The notes under the pieces were generated by a model, which had not been told where the DNA came from, did no database searches, and worked only from the letters and a program-made list of their open reading frames with translations. This document shows positions 16,926 through 25,464 of a stretch of 64,000 bases of DNA, piece by piece. The stretch's first letter is position 1; every line of letters begins with the position of its first letter. Origin of the DNA: Mucilaginibacter lacusdianchii (GTDB lineage: Bacteria > Bacteroidota > Bacteroidia > Sphingobacteriales > Sphingobacteriaceae); the NCBI RefSeq assembly GCF_009770985.1, contig NZ_WSRW01000001.1, positions 1,054,001-1,118,000 of the forward strand. The letters are read 5' to 3'. The position numbers and the translations under genes were made by a program.

Positions 16926-17447
16926 TTACAATGCCGGTTTATTGATACCATAAACATGCTCATCATAAATTTCGTCGGCCTTAATAACCGATTGTTTTAT
17001 GATTCCTTGCTTGGTATATCCAGCCTTTTCCAGCACCCGCATTGATTTTGGATTTTTGCTCAGTACAAAGGCCAGTATACAAATAATGTCTAACTCGTTA
17101 AAAGCATATTGCGTAACCAGTTTTACAGCTTCGGGCATAATACCCCGACCCCAGTAATCCTCGCCAAGCCAGTAACCTATTAAAGGTGTTTTACGATATA
17201 CGTCTGTCCGGAAATCCAGCCCAATCCCCCCTACTACCTTGTTATCAACAGCAATAGCAAAATTGACCATCGGGTTTTGGTTTTGCTTGCTGTTTACCCA
17301 TATTACCGCATCATTAAGCGTGTAAGGATTCGGAAAACGATCAAGCACACAGGCGGTTACATTAGGGTTGTTGGCATGTTGTTGTAAAGATATCGCATCT
17401 TCCAGGTACCATCCCCGCAAAACAAATCCAGTTCCATTAATTTCCAT
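16926..17447 (-). CDS. GNAT-family N-acetyltransferase (RimJ/RimL-like)
   Basis: A 173-residue acetyltransferase. The conserved elements are the N-terminal LRGWYLEDAISLQQHANNPNV, the acetyl-CoA-binding part IGYWLGEDYWGRGIMPEAV and the C-terminal NPKSMRVLEKAGYTKQGI, which are typical of the RimJ/RimL/SpeG branch that acetylates ribosomal protein N-termini, polyamines or small molecules. The substrate is unknown. Same strand as the HAD gene and divergent from the S9 peptidase gene. Confidence 0.9.
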   Translation of the reverse strand: MEINGTGFVLRGWYLEDAISLQQHANNPNVTACVLDRFPNPYTLNDAVIWVNSKQNQNPMVNFAIAVDNKVVGGIGLDFRTDVYRKTPLIGYWLGEDYWGRGIMPEAVKLVTQYAFNELDIICILAFVLSKNPKSMRVLEKAGYTKQGIIKQSVIKADEIYDEHVYGINKPAL

Positions 17448-17535
17448 GATGTAACAATTATGAAGTTAAAATAAACGAATATCAGCCACTTTTAAAAATG
17501 AAGTATATTTAAAGCGGTTACTTATGCGCACTTTC

Positions 17536-19953
17536 ATGAAAAAAATTTTTACCCTGTTTTTATTATCTGCCACTGTAGTAGCTTCCGCCCAGAAGCTCGA
17601 AAAGCTTACCATTGAAAAAATAATGAGCGATCCAAAATGGATGGGCACCTCGCCCGACAACATACAATGGAGCGATGATGGCAAAAAGGTATATTTTAAC
17701 TGGAACCCCGAAAATGCCGAACATGCGGCGCTATATGCTATTACAACCAGCAATGCCAAACCGCAAAAAGTGAGCGTTGCAGAGCGCAAAGCCATATCAG
17801 GTAACGGTGTTTGGAATCAAAAGCATACGGTTAAGCTGTTTGAACTAAACGGTGATTTATTCATGTCAGACATTAAATCGGGCAAAGTAACACAGCTGAC
17901 CAGTACGGTAGAGCGCGAAAGTAATCCGGCTTTCAACAGCAATGAAACACAAGTTGTGTTTATGCGGAATGAGAACCTGTACAGCATCCGCCTTAACGGA
18001 AGCGGCGTTACTCAGCTTACCAACTTTACCCGTATGCCAGCCGGTTCAGGTATGCCGGTAGCTTCTGGACGCAGCAGTAACCGCCAAAGTGCAGGCAGCA
18101 CACAAAACACCGGGGGAAACCAGCAAGAACAGTGGCTTCGTAAAGAACAAACAGACTTGTTTGAAGTAATACGCGAGAAAGCAAGCGACGAAAAGTTTAA
18201 TGCGGCCGAGCGCAAAGCTTTACAGCCAAAACGCCTGAAAGAAATTGCCATTGGCGACCAATCATTAAGCTTTGTACAGCTTAGTCCTGATAACCGGTAT
18301 ATTACCTATCGTTTAATTAAGTCACCCGACGGCGCTAAAATCACTCAGGTGCCCAACTATGTAACAGCATCAGGCTTTACCGAAGACATACCTAACCGCA
18401 CTAAAGTAGGCGCACCTCAAGCTACTTCACAATCTTACGTGTTTGATCGCCAACGCGACACGGTTTATACTATTGCTACAGCTAACATTCCGGGTATTAA
18501 AGATATGCCCGATTATATAAAAGACTATCCGAAGCAACAAGAAGCCCGCACCAAAACTAACGACGACCGCAAAGTGATTGTACAAGGCCCTTACTGGAGT
18601 GATGATAGCAAAAACGCCGTAGCAGTTGTAACCGCGCAGGATAATAAAGACCGTTGGATTATGAAGCTGAACCCATTAACTGGCCAGATGAGCCTACTAG
18701 ACCGTCAGCGCGACGAGGCCTGGATTGGTGGCCCCGGTATTGGCGGTAGCTTTTCGGGCGGCAATGTGGGTTGGGTAGATAATACGCATTTCTACTTCCA
18801 AAGCGAAGCCACTGGTTACTCGCACATTTATGTGGTTGATGTGATGACTGGCAACAAAAAGCAATTGACCAACGGTAACTGGGAGGTAAGCAACCTACAA
18901 CTATCCAACGATAAAAAGAAGTTTTACTTTACCGGCAACATAGAGCATCCGGGTATATCGCATTTTTACCGCTTGCCCGTAACTGGTGGTACACCTGTAA
19001 AGCTTACCAGTATGAAGGGTGGCAATGAGGTAGAACTTTCTCCTGATGAGAAATGGCTGGCTATTCGTTATTCATATTCCAACAAACCTTGGGAACTATA
19101 TATTCAACCTAATAAGCCGGGCGCTAAAGCCATGCAAGTCACCCACTCTATCACCGCCGAGTTTAACTCGTACCCATGGCGTGAGCCTGAGATGGTAACT
19201 TTTAAGAATCGCTATGGCAGCAATGTTTATGCTCGAGTATATACTCCTAAGATATCCGATCCTGCTAAACCTGCTGTGGTATTTGTACATGGTGCCGGGT
19301 ATTTGCAAAACGTACATTACTGGTGGAGCTCCTACTTTCATGAATACATGTTCCACAACCTGCTGGCAGATAATGGTTACACGGTTATTGATATAGACTA
19401 TACCGGCAGCGCTGGCTATGGCCGCAACTGGCGCACCGGCATTTACCGCCATATGGGCGGCAAGGACTTGGACGACCAGGTAGACGGCGTAAAATATTTG
19501 GTAGAGAAATACGGTGTGAACCCTAAACATGTAGGCATATATGGTGGCTCCTACGGCGGATTCATGACACTAATGGGCTTGTTTACCCAACCTGATGTAT
19601 TTGCTGCTGGAGCAGGTTTACGTTCGGTAACTGACTGGGCACATTACAACCACGGCTATACTGCCAACATTTTGAACGAGCCTTATAATGATGAGAAAGC
19701 CTACCAGCAAAGCTCACCCATTAATTTTGCCAACGGACTAAAAGGCCGTCTGCTGATGTGCCATGGCATGGTAGATGTAAATGTAAACTACCAGGACATC
19801 ATCCGCCTAACGCAAAAGTTGATTGAACTGCACAAAGAAAACTGGGAACTGGCCTCATACCCGGTAGAAGACCACGGCTTTGTACAACCCAGCAGCTGGA
19901 CGGATGAGTATAAGCGTATTTATAAGCTGTTTGAAGAGACGCTGAAGAAATAA
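17536..19953 (+). CDS. S9-family peptidase, DPP IV-like
   Basis: An 805-residue secreted peptidase if started at the ATG at 17536, which opens directly on the signal peptide MKKIFTLFLLSATVVASAQ; an ATG four codons earlier is also possible. A beta-propeller occupies the first ~550 residues, with an unusual low-complexity Ser/Gly/Gln/Asn insert (about residues 175-200). The C-terminal hydrolase domain has the nucleophile Ser in GGSYGGFMT, the Asp in HGMVDVNVNYQD and the His in VEDHGFVQP. The double-Glu motif of strict DPP IV is not obvious, so oligopeptidase or other dipeptidyl activity is possible. It ends in its own terminator. Confidence 0.93.
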   Translation: MKKIFTLFLLSATVVASAQKLEKLTIEKIMSDPKWMGTSPDNIQWSDDGKKVYFNWNPENAEHAALYAITTSNAKPQKVSVAERKAISGNGVWNQKHTVKLFELNGDLFMSDIKSGKVTQLTSTVERESNPAFNSNETQVVFMRNENLYSIRLNGSGVTQLTNFTRMPAGSGMPVASGRSSNRQSAGSTQNTGGNQQEQWLRKEQTDLFEVIREKASDEKFNAAERKALQPKRLKEIAIGDQSLSFVQLSPDNRYITYRLIKSPDGAKITQVPNYVTASGFTEDIPNRTKVGAPQATSQSYVFDRQRDTVYTIATANIPGIKDMPDYIKDYPKQQEARTKTNDDRKVIVQGPYWSDDSKNAVAVVTAQDNKDRWIMKLNPLTGQMSLLDRQRDEAWIGGPGIGGSFSGGNVGWVDNTHFYFQSEATGYSHIYVVDVMTGNKKQLTNGNWEVSNLQLSNDKKKFYFTGNIEHPGISHFYRLPVTGGTPVKLTSMKGGNEVELSPDEKWLAIRYSYSNKPWELYIQPNKPGAKAMQVTHSITAEFNSYPWREPEMVTFKNRYGSNVYARVYTPKISDPAKPAVVFVHGAGYLQNVHYWWSSYFHEYMFHNLLADNGYTVIDIDYTGSAGYGRNWRTGIYRHMGGKDLDDQVDGVKYLVEKYGVNPKHVGIYGGSYGGFMTLMGLFTQPDVFAAGAGLRSVTDWAHYNHGYTANILNEPYNDEKAYQQSSPINFANGLKGRLLMCHGMVDVNVNYQDIIRLTQKLIELHKENWELASYPVEDHGFVQPSSWTDEYKRIYKLFEETLKK

Positions 19954-19972
19954 CACTGAGATAATTGAGCGC

Positions 19973-20016
19973 TAATAAAAAAAGGTAGTTGTATTAACAA
20001 CTACCTTTTTTTATTA
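19973..20016. terminator. Bidirectional terminator
   Basis: Perfect 20-bp stem (19973-19992 with 19997-20016, loop atta) built around ggtagttg and its complement, flanked by A- and T-runs. It lies between the converging S9 peptidase and glycosyltransferase genes. Confidence 0.92.
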
Positions 20017-20033
20017 GTCAAACCTTTTTAACT

Positions 20034-21164
20034 TTACCGTACCACCCTGCCCTTCCAGGCGTACTTGCGGGTATTGCCAATCAATCCGACATACACAAAA
20101 TAGAGTACGTGAATGGGCGACAAAATGATGAGCAGCCCAACCAAATTCACGCGCTTGAAAAAGCCCATGATAGGTAGCAGAAACGCAGCCTCAAAAAGGT
20201 ATTTAAACAGCATCTGCGTAGCAAACAGTTGAAAAAACTGCGGGTTAAAAAAGCCGGCCACCACATCAACCAACAGGGAAAGGTTGAACAGCCAGATGCA
20301 TACCGCCAGGGCCACTACTTTTTTATCCTTATACTTAGTTGACTTGGATGCCCAGCGGCGGCGTTGTTGCAAAAACTCTGTCAAATTGGGTTTGGCCGTG
20401 GTGTAAACTATAGCATCCCGATGTTTTAAAAACCCAATGCGGCCGGGATAACGCTCGGCTACTTTTTGCAGTAGTAGTTCATCATCGCCCGAAGCCAAAT
20501 CATCAATTCCTTTGAACCCTCCTACTTCATAAAACACATCCTTGCGGTAAGCCAAGTTAGCGCCGTTACAGGTAGATGCCCGTTTGTTGCCAATAAACGA
20601 AGCGCCGATACCTATCAGATATGAAAACTCTAAAGTTTGCAAAAGCTCAAATAAAGATTGCTCTTTAAAATAAGTTACCGGCGAGGAGATCATCACCGGA
20701 TGTTCTGTTTCATAAAAACCTACCACGGTTGATAACCAACGCGGCCCCATGTGGCAATCCGCATCGGTGGCCACTATCAAATCGCCGGTGGAAAGCTTGA
20801 TCGCTTCGGCAATGGCTTTCTTTTTATAAGAATTCAGCTTTTGCGTTTCATTCATTTGCAACAGCTTGATGCCTTGTGACGCATAGCTGCGAATGATATC
20901 AGCCGTACTGTCGGTAGAGTGATCGTCTACAATAATTACTTCCAGCAAGTGTTTTGGAAAATCTTGCGCCAAAATATCATCAATAGTTTGGCGAATGTTT
21001 TCTTCCTCGTTACGGGCGGCTATCAGCAGGGTAACTTTGGTGCTCAAGTGGGCAGGCACAAGCTTGGGGCGTCGTAAAGCCGCCCACCCTTTTATCAGAT
21101 AAATTAAAACCAGCACATATAAGCCGGTTAGCAGCAGTGCTATAAAACTATACGTTGTTATCAA
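20034..21164 (-). CDS. Membrane glycosyltransferase, family 2
   Basis: A 376-residue GT2 enzyme. An N-terminal membrane helix (4-25) is followed by the GT-A domain with LIAARNEEENI, the nucleotide-binding EVIIVDDHSTDS, the DxD-like VATDADCHMG and the processive-type QQRRRW motif, then three to four C-terminal membrane helices. It transfers a sugar to lipid or polysaccharide at the inner membrane. The start is the TTG at 21164: an in-frame TGA lies three codons upstream and no ATG precedes the GT-A domain. It overlaps the end of the flippase-like gene by 17 bases, so translation is probably coupled. Confidence 0.9.
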   Translation of the reverse strand: MITTYSFIALLLTGLYVLVLIYLIKGWAALRRPKLVPAHLSTKVTLLIAARNEEENIRQTIDDILAQDFPKHLLEVIIVDDHSTDSTADIIRSYASQGIKLLQMNETQKLNSYKKKAIAEAIKLSTGDLIVATDADCHMGPRWLSTVVGFYETEHPVMISSPVTYFKEQSLFELLQTLEFSYLIGIGASFIGNKRASTCNGANLAYRKDVFYEVGGFKGIDDLASGDDELLLQKVAERYPGRIGFLKHRDAIVYTTAKPNLTEFLQQRRRWASKSTKYKDKKVVALAVCIWLFNLSLLVDVVAGFFNPQFFQLFATQMLFKYLFEAAFLLPIMGFFKRVNLVGLLIILSPIHVLYFVYVGLIGNTRKYAWKGRVVR

Positions 21165-22146
21165 AGAACTTCACTTTTAATACAAAAACAGAACCTAATA
21201 TAGCCGGCACAATCAGGTTGGTGAACCAGATGAGCGACACGGCGGCAATGACCACAATATGCTGGTTGGTGATGTAGGCAAACAGCGTATCGGCCGTTAA
21301 GCTACGCACACCTACATCCACCACATCAATAGTGGGCAATGCCGATTGAATAAAAAAGAACACAAACACTAGCAGCATCATTTGCACCATGGGTATTTGC
21401 GGCAACAGCAGGTGGATAATCAGATAATACTGAAACGAGAACGTAGCAAAGCGCGCCACACAATACCCCATAATATGCACCAACTCTTTAAACCGGTAGC
21501 GCTTCATCACATCAAAAAAGCGGTGATACTTTTTCAGAAATGGCACACTGTTAAGCAAGTAAACCAGCCAACGCACATTAAAATAAAATATGAGCATCAG
21601 CAGCATAAAACCAGCACCGGTAGTGAGCAGGCCAATGTACAACCACTGGTTAACATTTAAAAAGTAATAAATGAACCACAATAAGGCACTTGCGCCCGAT
21701 ACAGAAGTAACTACATTTTGCCCAAACGACCCTACCGCCATAGCAAACACCCCATGTATGCGCCGCCGTGGCGGCAAAAACATTACCCGGCCACCATATT
21801 CGCCAAAACGGTTAGGGGTAAAAATGGCCAGTGTCAGTCCGCAGAAAACCGACTCGATGGCTTGCCACAGTGTAATGGGCGACCACTTTTGGGTGAGATA
21901 ACGCCATTTCATGGCTTCCAGCAACCAGTTAAGCAACATCAACAACACTACCAGGGTTAATACCACAATAGCTTTTACCCGGCTTACCCTGAATATAAGC
22001 TCCTGAAACTGGGCCAGCTCCTGGTTATTACTCAGCCTGCGGTAGATAAAAGTAAACGCCAGTATAATAATGACTGCTTTTATTAACCACGATATGATTT
22101 TTTTGGCCGAACCTGTCAAAGTATGTACAACTGATATATTTTGCAA
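21148..22146 (-). CDS. Flippase-like membrane protein (UPF0104/LPG synthase TM domain)
   Basis: A 332-residue integral membrane protein with about eight hydrophobic segments. The pattern LLNWLLEAMKWRYL, then TPNRFGEYGGRVMFLP and the C-terminal LPTIDVVDVGVRS, matches the lysylphosphatidylglycerol-synthase transmembrane/UPF0104 family, whose members act as lipid flippases or in glycolipid export. The TTG at 22146 is forced as the start because an in-frame TAG lies three codons upstream. It is the first gene of a two-gene unit with the overlapping GT2, suggesting glycolipid synthesis and translocation. Confidence 0.85.
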   Translation of the reverse strand: MQNISVVHTLTGSAKKIISWLIKAVIIILAFTFIYRRLSNNQELAQFQELIFRVSRVKAIVVLTLVVLLMLLNWLLEAMKWRYLTQKWSPITLWQAIESVFCGLTLAIFTPNRFGEYGGRVMFLPPRRRIHGVFAMAVGSFGQNVVTSVSGASALLWFIYYFLNVNQWLYIGLLTTGAGFMLLMLIFYFNVRWLVYLLNSVPFLKKYHRFFDVMKRYRFKELVHIMGYCVARFATFSFQYYLIIHLLLPQIPMVQMMLLVFVFFFIQSALPTIDVVDVGVRSLTADTLFAYITNQHIVVIAAVSLIWFTNLIVPAILGSVFVLKVKFFDNNV

Positions 22147-22154
22147 TATTATCT

Positions 22155-22180
22155 AAAAAGGGCAAGCTTTAGCCTGCCCC
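22155..22180 (-). terminator. Terminator after the dienelactone hydrolase gene
   Basis: A 9-bp stem with one mismatch (22160-22168 with 22171-22179). On the minus strand it is followed by CTTTTTAG, between the hydrolase stop codon and the flippase start. Confidence 0.65.
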
Positions 22181-22207
22181 GTTAAATTTATGTTAATAAT
22201 TAAACAG

Positions 22208-23071
22208 TTATTTAAGTCGTGCTTTTAAATAAACTAAAGTATGTGCATAGGCATCCTTGGTTGCCTCACTGTTATAAATCGGATTGCTGGGGTTGGCAAA
22301 GCCATGGTCAGCATCGTATTGGTGCAGGTATAGCTTTTTACCCGCTTTATCCATATTTTCTTTAAATTGCGCTACAATTTTAGTGTTGATAAACTGGTCT
22401 TTGTTGGCAAAGTTACCCAGCACATCAGCATTTAATGTTTTCAGGCGATCCACATTTTGCTCGGGCATGCCATAGTACATTACACAGGCTACATTCTGCT
22501 TGCCAGCCATCAGGGCGCTTTGCAAACTCCAACCGCCACCAAAGCACCAGCCTAGAGTGGCAATGTGCGCTTTTGGTCCGGCGTAGGCCAACGCGCCTTT
22601 GATGATGCTTTGTGCGCGGCTTTCTTTTACCGCTTGCATATACTTACCGGCATCCTGACGGTTATCGGCCACTTTGCCATCGTATAAGTCAAGCGCCAGT
22701 ACGTTTACGTTGCCTAAATCGTTGTATAGTTTTTCCGATTCTTTTTTGATGAAATCATTCAGGCCATACCATTCGTGTATAACAATCAAATAGTTATTGG
22801 TTGGCTTCTTTGCTTTCAACTCGTAAGCATTTGCCGTAAGGCCATCACTGGTTTTGTAATTCACCACCTTACCAATGCTACTTTGAAAGTGCATTTTAAC
22901 GGGGTTTAAGTGGGCCATCCGGAAACTGTTGTTAGACGCCAGCATAGCAAAGCGTTGTGTAGCAGTAGGCGTTACTTTGCTACTTGTATTATGGCAGCAA
23001 GCCATTTTGCTCTGCCCGAATACCGAAAGGCAGCACACCGCCAGCAATAGAAGCAGTAAATGTTTTTTCAT
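22208..23071 (-). CDS. Secreted dienelactone hydrolase-family protein
   Basis: A 287-residue alpha/beta hydrolase if started at the ATG at 23071, which opens on the signal peptide MKKHLLLLLLAVCCLSVFGQ; the frame runs open to 23278 but that extension is not signal-like. The catalytic triad is the dienelactone-hydrolase type: Cys in LGWCFGGGWS, Asp in NFANKDQFI, His in DADHGFANP. An N-terminal extension of about 60 residues with Cys-Cys (MACCHNTSS) precedes the fold. It probably hydrolyses small esters or lactones in the periplasm; the substrate is unknown. Confidence 0.9.
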   Translation of the reverse strand: MKKHLLLLLLAVCCLSVFGQSKMACCHNTSSKVTPTATQRFAMLASNNSFRMAHLNPVKMHFQSSIGKVVNYKTSDGLTANAYELKAKKPTNNYLIVIHEWYGLNDFIKKESEKLYNDLGNVNVLALDLYDGKVADNRQDAGKYMQAVKESRAQSIIKGALAYAGPKAHIATLGWCFGGGWSLQSALMAGKQNVACVMYYGMPEQNVDRLKTLNADVLGNFANKDQFINTKIVAQFKENMDKAGKKLYLHQYDADHGFANPSNPIYNSEATKDAYAHTLVYLKARLK

Positions 23072-23292
23072 GATGAGTGAGATGCGAATGGGTAAAAAAC
23101 ATGCAATTATACAGAATGTTTTATTAGAAGTTTTGTTATACGTTGATTGCGAGATTGTGTTGGGTATTGAAGTAAGTTTACTATTTATTTGCGATGACTT
23201 GGGTTGTGCTATTGTTGTTTGATTTGTGCTGTAAGTGTAACATCTTGTTGTGGCATTTAACTTACTTCGTCTGCTCATTGCCGCAGGGGCTA

Positions 23293-23321
23293 GATACTTT
23301 TGTCATAGCCACAAAAGTATC
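23293..23321. repeat. Hairpin repeat, left part of the composite element
   Basis: gatacttttgt (23293-23303) is perfectly complementary to acaaaagtatc (23311-23321) with loop catagcc. It is followed by ccaaaaaggcc and a G+C-rich stretch. It resembles dispersed intergenic repeats of Sphingobacteriaceae by recollection. Confidence 0.6.
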
Positions 23322-23557
23322 CAAAAAGGCCTAGCTCTCGCGATCCCCTGTCTGCCCACATCACCCAGCGCTGGCCCGGGCGCGATAGCGGGCCTTTGCG
23401 CTTCTTTTTATTTTCTTTCTCTATCCTTATTCAACAAAAGCACTGTCAGAACAATACCGCAAAAAAAATCGGCATTCAGCTTCTTTCGGTAGCTGCTGAC
23501 TTAAGTACTGGTACAACCCAAAGTAGAAAGAAGGTGCGGCCGAGAGGTTTCTTTTTG

Positions 23558-23592
23558 GTTACTTTTTCTTTTCCGGTAAAAGAAAAAGTAAC
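23558..23592. repeat. Hairpin repeat, right part of the composite element
   Basis: A perfect 15-bp stem: gttactttttctttt (23558-23572) with its complement at 23578-23592, loop ccggt. There is no T-run directly outside the stem on either side, so a simple terminator is unlikely. Confidence 0.7.
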
Positions 23593-23731
23593 TTCCACAG
23601 GCGGTGGTTCAACTACTTTACGTATCCTAACAGGGCACGATAGTAATACACAGCACAAAACAAAGAAGCTTAATCAAAATCAAACTCCCGTCATAACTCC
23701 TTATACTTTACCCAATTCAGCACTCAATCCT

Positions 23732-23739
23732 TATCTTTG
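23732..23739 (+). promoter_or_regulatory. gltX promoter, -7 element
   Basis: TATCTTTG, an exact TAnnTTTG match, five bases before the gltX ATG; TTTA lies 21 bases upstream in the -33 position. With transcription starting a few bases after TTTG, the mRNA would be nearly leaderless. Confidence 0.65.
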
Positions 23740-23744
23740 CCCAC

Positions 23745-25265
23745 ATGTCTGACAATAAAGTAAGAGTGCGTTTTGCGCCGAGCCCTACGGGTGGTTTGCA
23801 CCTGGGCGGTGTACGTACCGTATTATTTAACTACCTGTTTGCCAAAAAGCATAACGGTACTTTTGTGCTGCGTATTGAGGATACCGATCAGAACCGCTAC
23901 GTAGAGGGTGCCGAAGAATATATTATTAACTGTCTAAAATGGTGCGGTCTTAACCCGGATGAAAGTCCGGTGGTGGGTGGCCCGTTTGCGCCTTACCGCC
24001 AAAGCGAACGCAAGGCCTTATACCGTGAGTATGCCGAAAAATTGGTTCGCCAGGGCCACGCTTATTATGCCTTTGATACGCCCGAAGAACTGGAGCAGCA
24101 ACGCAAAGACATTCCCAACTTCCAATATGGCATGGCTTACCGCGATGGCTTGCGCAATTCATTGGCGTTGCCCGAGCACGAGGTGGAGCAACTGCTGAAT
24201 GCCGGTACACCACACGTAATCCGTATCAAAATGCCGGAAGATGAAACGGTGCATTTTAATGACATGATACGTGGCGATGTAACTTTTGAAACCAACACGG
24301 TTGACGATAAAGTATTGCTGAAAGCCGACGGTATGCCTACGTACCATTTGGCTGTGGTGGTTGATGATTACCTGATGCAAATTACCCACGCCTTTCGTGG
24401 CGAAGAGTGGCTGCCATCTGCCCCGGTGCACTTGCTGTTGTGGGAATATTTAGGCTGGAAAGCCAATATGCCACAATGGGCACATTTACCGCTGATATTA
24501 AAACCGGATGGTCACGGCAAGCTAAGCAAACGTGATGGTAGCCGTTTGGGCTTCCCCGTATATGCAATGAACTGGACCGACGCCAAAACCGGCGAACTTA
24601 CGCCAGGCTTCCGCGAGCTGGGCTTTTTGCCCGAGGCTTTTGTGAACCTGTTAGCTGTACTGGGCTGGAATGATGGTACTGATCAGGAAATATTTACACT
24701 GGAAGAACTGTCGCAAAAGTTTTCGATGGATCGCGTAAGCAAGGCCGGTGCTAAGTTTGATTTTGAGAAAGCCAAATGGTTCAACGCCGAATGGATTAAA
24801 CGCAGCAGTGCTGAAGATTTACAGGATTATGTTAAAGCGATATTTACTGCCAAGGGCATCACAGTTTCAGACGATGCCTCTCTACTAAAAGTAATTGATT
24901 TGGTAAAAGACCGGTGCGTACTACTGACCGATTTTTATGATCAGGCCAGTTACTTCTTCGCTCAACCAGAGAATTACGATTTGAATGCTGTAAAGCCGAA
25001 ATGGACAGACGCCAAAACCGAACTGTTCCATACCTTTGTTACTCAGCTCCAGGAAACGCAAAACTGGGATGCCGCAGAACTGGAAACCAGCTTTAAAGCC
25101 CTATTAACCGAAAAAGGCTTTAAGATAGGCGATGCTATGCTACCCTTCCGCGTGATGCTGGTAGGCGGCAAGTTTGGTCCGCATGTGTTTGATATTGCCG
25201 TAATGCTTGGCAAGGAAGAAACTATTGCACGGGTAAAAAAGGCACTAGCGGCGTTTACAGCATAG
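23745..25265 (+). CDS. gltX: Glutamyl-tRNA synthetase
   Basis: A 506-residue class I aminoacyl-tRNA synthetase that charges tRNA-Glu. The HIGH-type signature is His19-Leu-Gly-Gly22 in FAPSPTGGLHLGG and the KMSKS-type signature is KLSKRDGS in the LILKPDGHGKLSKRDGS segment. The C-terminal anticodon-binding domain is complete and the length is normal. It is a housekeeping gene transcribed alone. A dispersed palindromic repeat follows at 25277-25412 in place of a simple terminator. Confidence 0.97.
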   Translation: MSDNKVRVRFAPSPTGGLHLGGVRTVLFNYLFAKKHNGTFVLRIEDTDQNRYVEGAEEYIINCLKWCGLNPDESPVVGGPFAPYRQSERKALYREYAEKLVRQGHAYYAFDTPEELEQQRKDIPNFQYGMAYRDGLRNSLALPEHEVEQLLNAGTPHVIRIKMPEDETVHFNDMIRGDVTFETNTVDDKVLLKADGMPTYHLAVVVDDYLMQITHAFRGEEWLPSAPVHLLLWEYLGWKANMPQWAHLPLILKPDGHGKLSKRDGSRLGFPVYAMNWTDAKTGELTPGFRELGFLPEAFVNLLAVLGWNDGTDQEIFTLEELSQKFSMDRVSKAGAKFDFEKAKWFNAEWIKRSSAEDLQDYVKAIFTAKGITVSDDASLLKVIDLVKDRCVLLTDFYDQASYFFAQPENYDLNAVKPKWTDAKTELFHTFVTQLQETQNWDAAELETSFKALLTEKGFKIGDAMLPFRVMLVGGKFGPHVFDIAVMLGKEETIARVKKALAAFTA

Positions 25266-25276
25266 GCCTACCCAAC

Positions 25277-25312
25277 ACTTCTATAAGAAGGACTACTTCT
25301 ATAAGAAGGACT
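25277..25312 (+). repeat. Exact tandem duplication of 18 bp
   Basis: acttctataagaaggact occurs twice back to back (25277-25294 and 25295-25312), immediately before the palindromic element. Related aaggact motifs flank the second element at 37812-37850, so this leader probably belongs to the element. Confidence 0.75.
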
Positions 25313-25323
25313 TAAAATAAGAG

Positions 25324-25412
25324 ATGTCATCTCGAACGACAGTGAGAGATCTTTTGGAACTGATAGGTTAACCAGTCGCTTTTAAAAGATTTCTCCTTCG
25401 TCGAAATGACAT
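25324..25412 (+). repeat. Dispersed palindromic repeat, family A copy 1
   Basis: An 89-bp element with terminal inverted repeats (atgtcatctcga at the left, tcgaaatgacat at the right) and an inner inverted pair (gagagatctttt and aaaagatttctc). It is about 90 percent identical by eye to the reverse complement of 37720-37811. It has no coding capacity and lies between gltX and the DUF4112 gene. Confidence 0.85.
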
Positions 25413-25464
25413 TTTTGTTTATATAATATTTGAAAGCACTCCCTGCCGGCGAGGGTTCACAGGC

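Larger units (their letters stand above)
23072..23744. other. 673-base gap with hairpin repeats
   Basis: No credible gene. The ORFs here are low-complexity by-products of repeats. The gap holds an 11-bp hairpin at 23293-23321, a G+C-rich middle (23340-23400), a perfect 15-bp hairpin at 23558-23592, and the gltX promoter at its end. It looks like a composite dispersed element plus promoter DNA. Confidence 0.6.

Noticed and set aside
22208-23278. Longer 356-residue form of the dienelactone hydrolase
   Set aside because: The extra 69 residues precede a clear signal peptide and are Thr/Ser/Asn-rich with no homologous pattern; the ATG at 23071 is preferred.
23250-23752. ORFs of 60-118 codons in the gap before gltX
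   Set aside because: They run through hairpin repeats and low-complexity DNA, lie partly on opposite strands and overlap the gltX promoter and start.
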